A DNA stretch of 53,101 bases from Thermoplasmatota archaeon (GTDB lineage Archaea; Thermoplasmatota; Thermoplasmata; Thermoplasmatales; Thermoplasmataceae), in contig JAMDBD010000006.1 in assembly GCA_023484105.1 (NCBI GenBank), forward strand, positions 1-53,101. Reading direction: 5' to 3'. Positions 51,954 to 53,101 of this stretch are shown here, in pieces. A model generated the notes under the pieces. That model saw only the letters and a list, made by a program, of their open reading frames with translations, was not told where the DNA came from and did no database searches. Numbering within the stretch: the first letter of the stretch is position 1; each line of letters opens with the position of its first letter. Position numbers and translations under genes: made by a program.

Positions 51954-52871
51954 TCACTTATAGTATTCGTTTATGAGCCTGAGCCCCTCCTCAAGGGTAA
52001 CCCTTGCCCTGAATCCGAGTTTCTTCTCAGATTTAGCGGTATCTGCAAGAGTCTCATGAACATAATTTTTGACCGGCATTTCTATGTACTTTGGCTTAAC
52101 ATTCTTTCCAAGCATCCTGTTAAGTAAATCAACAAGCTCGTTAAGGCTGAAATTTTTTCCTGTACCGACATTGAATGCATCATATCCTCTGTAGCCAGAT
52201 GCCTTGATCAGCGCATCCACCACGTCATCTGCATATATGAAGTCCCTGCGCTGCGTTCCATCTCCATATATAACAGGCGATTCGTTTTTCTTCATGGACC
52301 AGAGGAACTGTGTGGCAAGGTTTGCATAACCGTCTTTCGAAGCCTCATGTTTACCGTAAACCGAAAAAAATCGCATTGCTGAAACATTGATACCATACAG
52401 ATCGTTGTACAGCTGTCCCAGTCTCTCACACGCTATCCTGGCTTCCGTGTAGAAATCCGTAATCCTTGGTATGGCATCCTCCCTGTGAGGAGGAGTTATT
52501 CCATTGTATATTGAAGATGTGGAGGAAAAAACAACGCTTGAATCGTTGCGCCTGGCGCTCTCCATTATAGATATCATTCCCGAGATGACTTCCGAAACGA
52601 GCTGCGGATCCTTTCTGTACATAGGCGATGCGGAATAAAATCCCAAATGATAGATAGTTCCGTATTTCCTGTCCTTATGGTCAACGGCTTTTTTGGCGTC
52701 TTCATTGAAAATCCTTATACCTTTGTTATTTTTCAGTTCCTCAATGTTTGAGGGGCTCCCGGTGTGCATGTTGTCTATTATGTCTATTTCTGAACTTCCT
52801 GAAAGCCTGTGAACCAAGTTAGATCCTATGAAGCCGAGTCCTCCAGTGACTAAAACAGCATCGTTACTCAT
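51954..52871 (-). CDS. NAD-dependent sugar-nucleotide epimerase with YxxxR
   Basis: Extended SDR protein of 305 residues. LVTGGLGFIGSNLV binds NAD, VVFSSTSSIYN supplies the Ser/Thr, but the catalytic YxxxK reads YTEAR; the codon is AGG, so Arg is not a translation error. RFFSVYGKHE, GDGTQRRDFIYADDVV and FNVGTGKNFSLNEL are otherwise normal. The next gene, the GHMP kinase, is on the same message. UDP-galactose or UDP-N-acetylglucosamine epimerase activities are typical of the family, but the altered residue leaves the reaction open. Confidence 0.88.
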   Translation of the reverse strand: MSNDAVLVTGGLGFIGSNLVHRLSGSSEIDIIDNMHTGSPSNIEELKNNKGIRIFNEDAKKAVDHKDRKYGTIYHLGFYSASPMYRKDPQLVSEVISGMISIMESARRNDSSVVFSSTSSIYNGITPPHREDAIPRITDFYTEARIACERLGQLYNDLYGINVSAMRFFSVYGKHEASKDGYANLATQFLWSMKKNESPVIYGDGTQRRDFIYADDVVDALIKASGYRGYDAFNVGTGKNFSLNELVDLLNRMLGKNVKPKYIEMPVKNYVHETLADTAKSEKKLGFRARVTLEEGLRLINEYYK

Positions 52872-52918
52872 TGAAATGGGTTATATTGACTGTAAATAAT
52901 AACTTTCCATCAGCATCG

Positions 52919-53101
52919 TCAGATATACTGCCATATCTTGTCCTCCCAGAGATCGTATTCTTCTTTCAGTTCAGACATTCTCCCTTTGATAAATCCATTC
53001 TTTTTCCCCTCTTCGGAGTATCGGCCAAGAAGATCTTTAAGATCCATATGTGCAAAGCTATCAAATTTCTCCCGTATCACTATCTTTGTCCCTTCTATTG
53101 C
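52919..53101 (-). CDS. C-terminal part of an unidentified gene (cut by window edge)
   Basis: A minus-strand frame enters from the right edge and is open for 60 codons to a TGA at 52919-52921. It reads AIEGTKIVIREKFDSFAHMD, then LKDLLGRYSEEGKKNGF, and ends LWEDKIWQYI. It is charged and helical, with no membrane segment. It lies 47 bases before the epimerase on the same strand, so it probably belongs to the same glycan operon. I cannot name the family; a nucleotidyltransferase or phosphatase of the heptose pathway would fit the place but is not shown. Confidence 0.65.
   Translation of the reverse strand, partial: AIEGTKIVIREKFDSFAHMDLKDLLGRYSEEGKKNGFIKGRMSELKEEYDLWEDKIWQYI

Noticed and set aside
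1-53101. CRISPR arrays, insertion sequences, rRNA genes
   Set aside because: No regularly spaced repeats, no intact transposase, no terminal inverted repeats and no rRNA-like stretches were found on reading through; the only candidate element debris is at 18846-19167.

Overview
The window looks like a chromosomal segment of an acidophilic euryarchaeon of the Thermoplasmatales (Thermoplasma, Picrophilus, Ferroplasma or Cuniculiplasma relatives). The grounds are archaeal information-processing genes (TFB, Orc1/Cdc6, archaeal-type GluRS, NOG1 GTPase, Lhr helicase, METTL5-type methylase), the ether-lipid enzymes GGGP synthase and a UbiA prenyltransferase, a split GMP synthetase, PurS/PurL, and many A/T-rich TATA-like boxes 20-30 bases before start codons, which is the pattern of leaderless transcripts. 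All calls rest on reading motifs by eye; no database search was run.

Layout. (1) 212-4377, minus: an operon of sugar-acid dehydratase, glycerate 2-kinase and pyruvate kinase, the lower part of a non-phosphorylative Entner-Doudoroff route. (2) 4443-13235: housekeeping genes (DUF1059, NOG1, GluRS, PRC-barrel, GuaA glutaminase subunit, TFB, Bcp peroxiredoxin, a methyltransferase, a Nudix hydrolase, HemA, a phosphoesterase). (3) 13250-17547, minus: a tyrosine/homogentisate catabolic cluster (aminotransferase, homogentisate dioxygenase, FAH-type hydrolase, 4-hydroxyphenylpyruvate dioxygenase). (4) 17797-20192: a membrane protein, a 350-base degenerate stretch, tRNA-His(GTG), a METTL5-like methylase and a small basic protein. 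(5) 20432-32756: MFS transporter, Lhr helicase, PurL and PurS, archaeol synthesis, FolC, Orc1/Cdc6, a methyltransferase and a UPF0173 hydrolase. (6) 32884-39327: a tiny acidic microprotein, a DUF2079 membrane protein with a small partner, citrate synthase, a HerA/VirD4-like ATPase with a nuclease-like tail, and a heme-oxygenase-fold oxidase. (7) 39371 to the right edge: a surface-glycan region with GmhA heptose isomerase, three large GT-C/DUF2079-like membrane proteins, a degenerate GT2-GtrA fusion, a lone GtrA, two active-looking GT2 enzymes, two sugar-nucleotide epimerases, an HddA-like heptose kinase, and the cut-off C-terminus of another gene.

The genes fit an aerobic heterotroph that degrades sugars through gluconate-like intermediates and glycerate, breaks tyrosine down to TCA-cycle acids, and builds a lipid-linked glycan that may contain heptose. 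The points most worth a second look are the 22-residue acidic microprotein at 32884, the ATPase with a PD-(D/E)xK-like tail, the archaeal heptose genes, the epimerase with YxxxR in place of YxxxK, the degenerate GT2-GtrA fusion, and the gene remnants beside tRNA-His.
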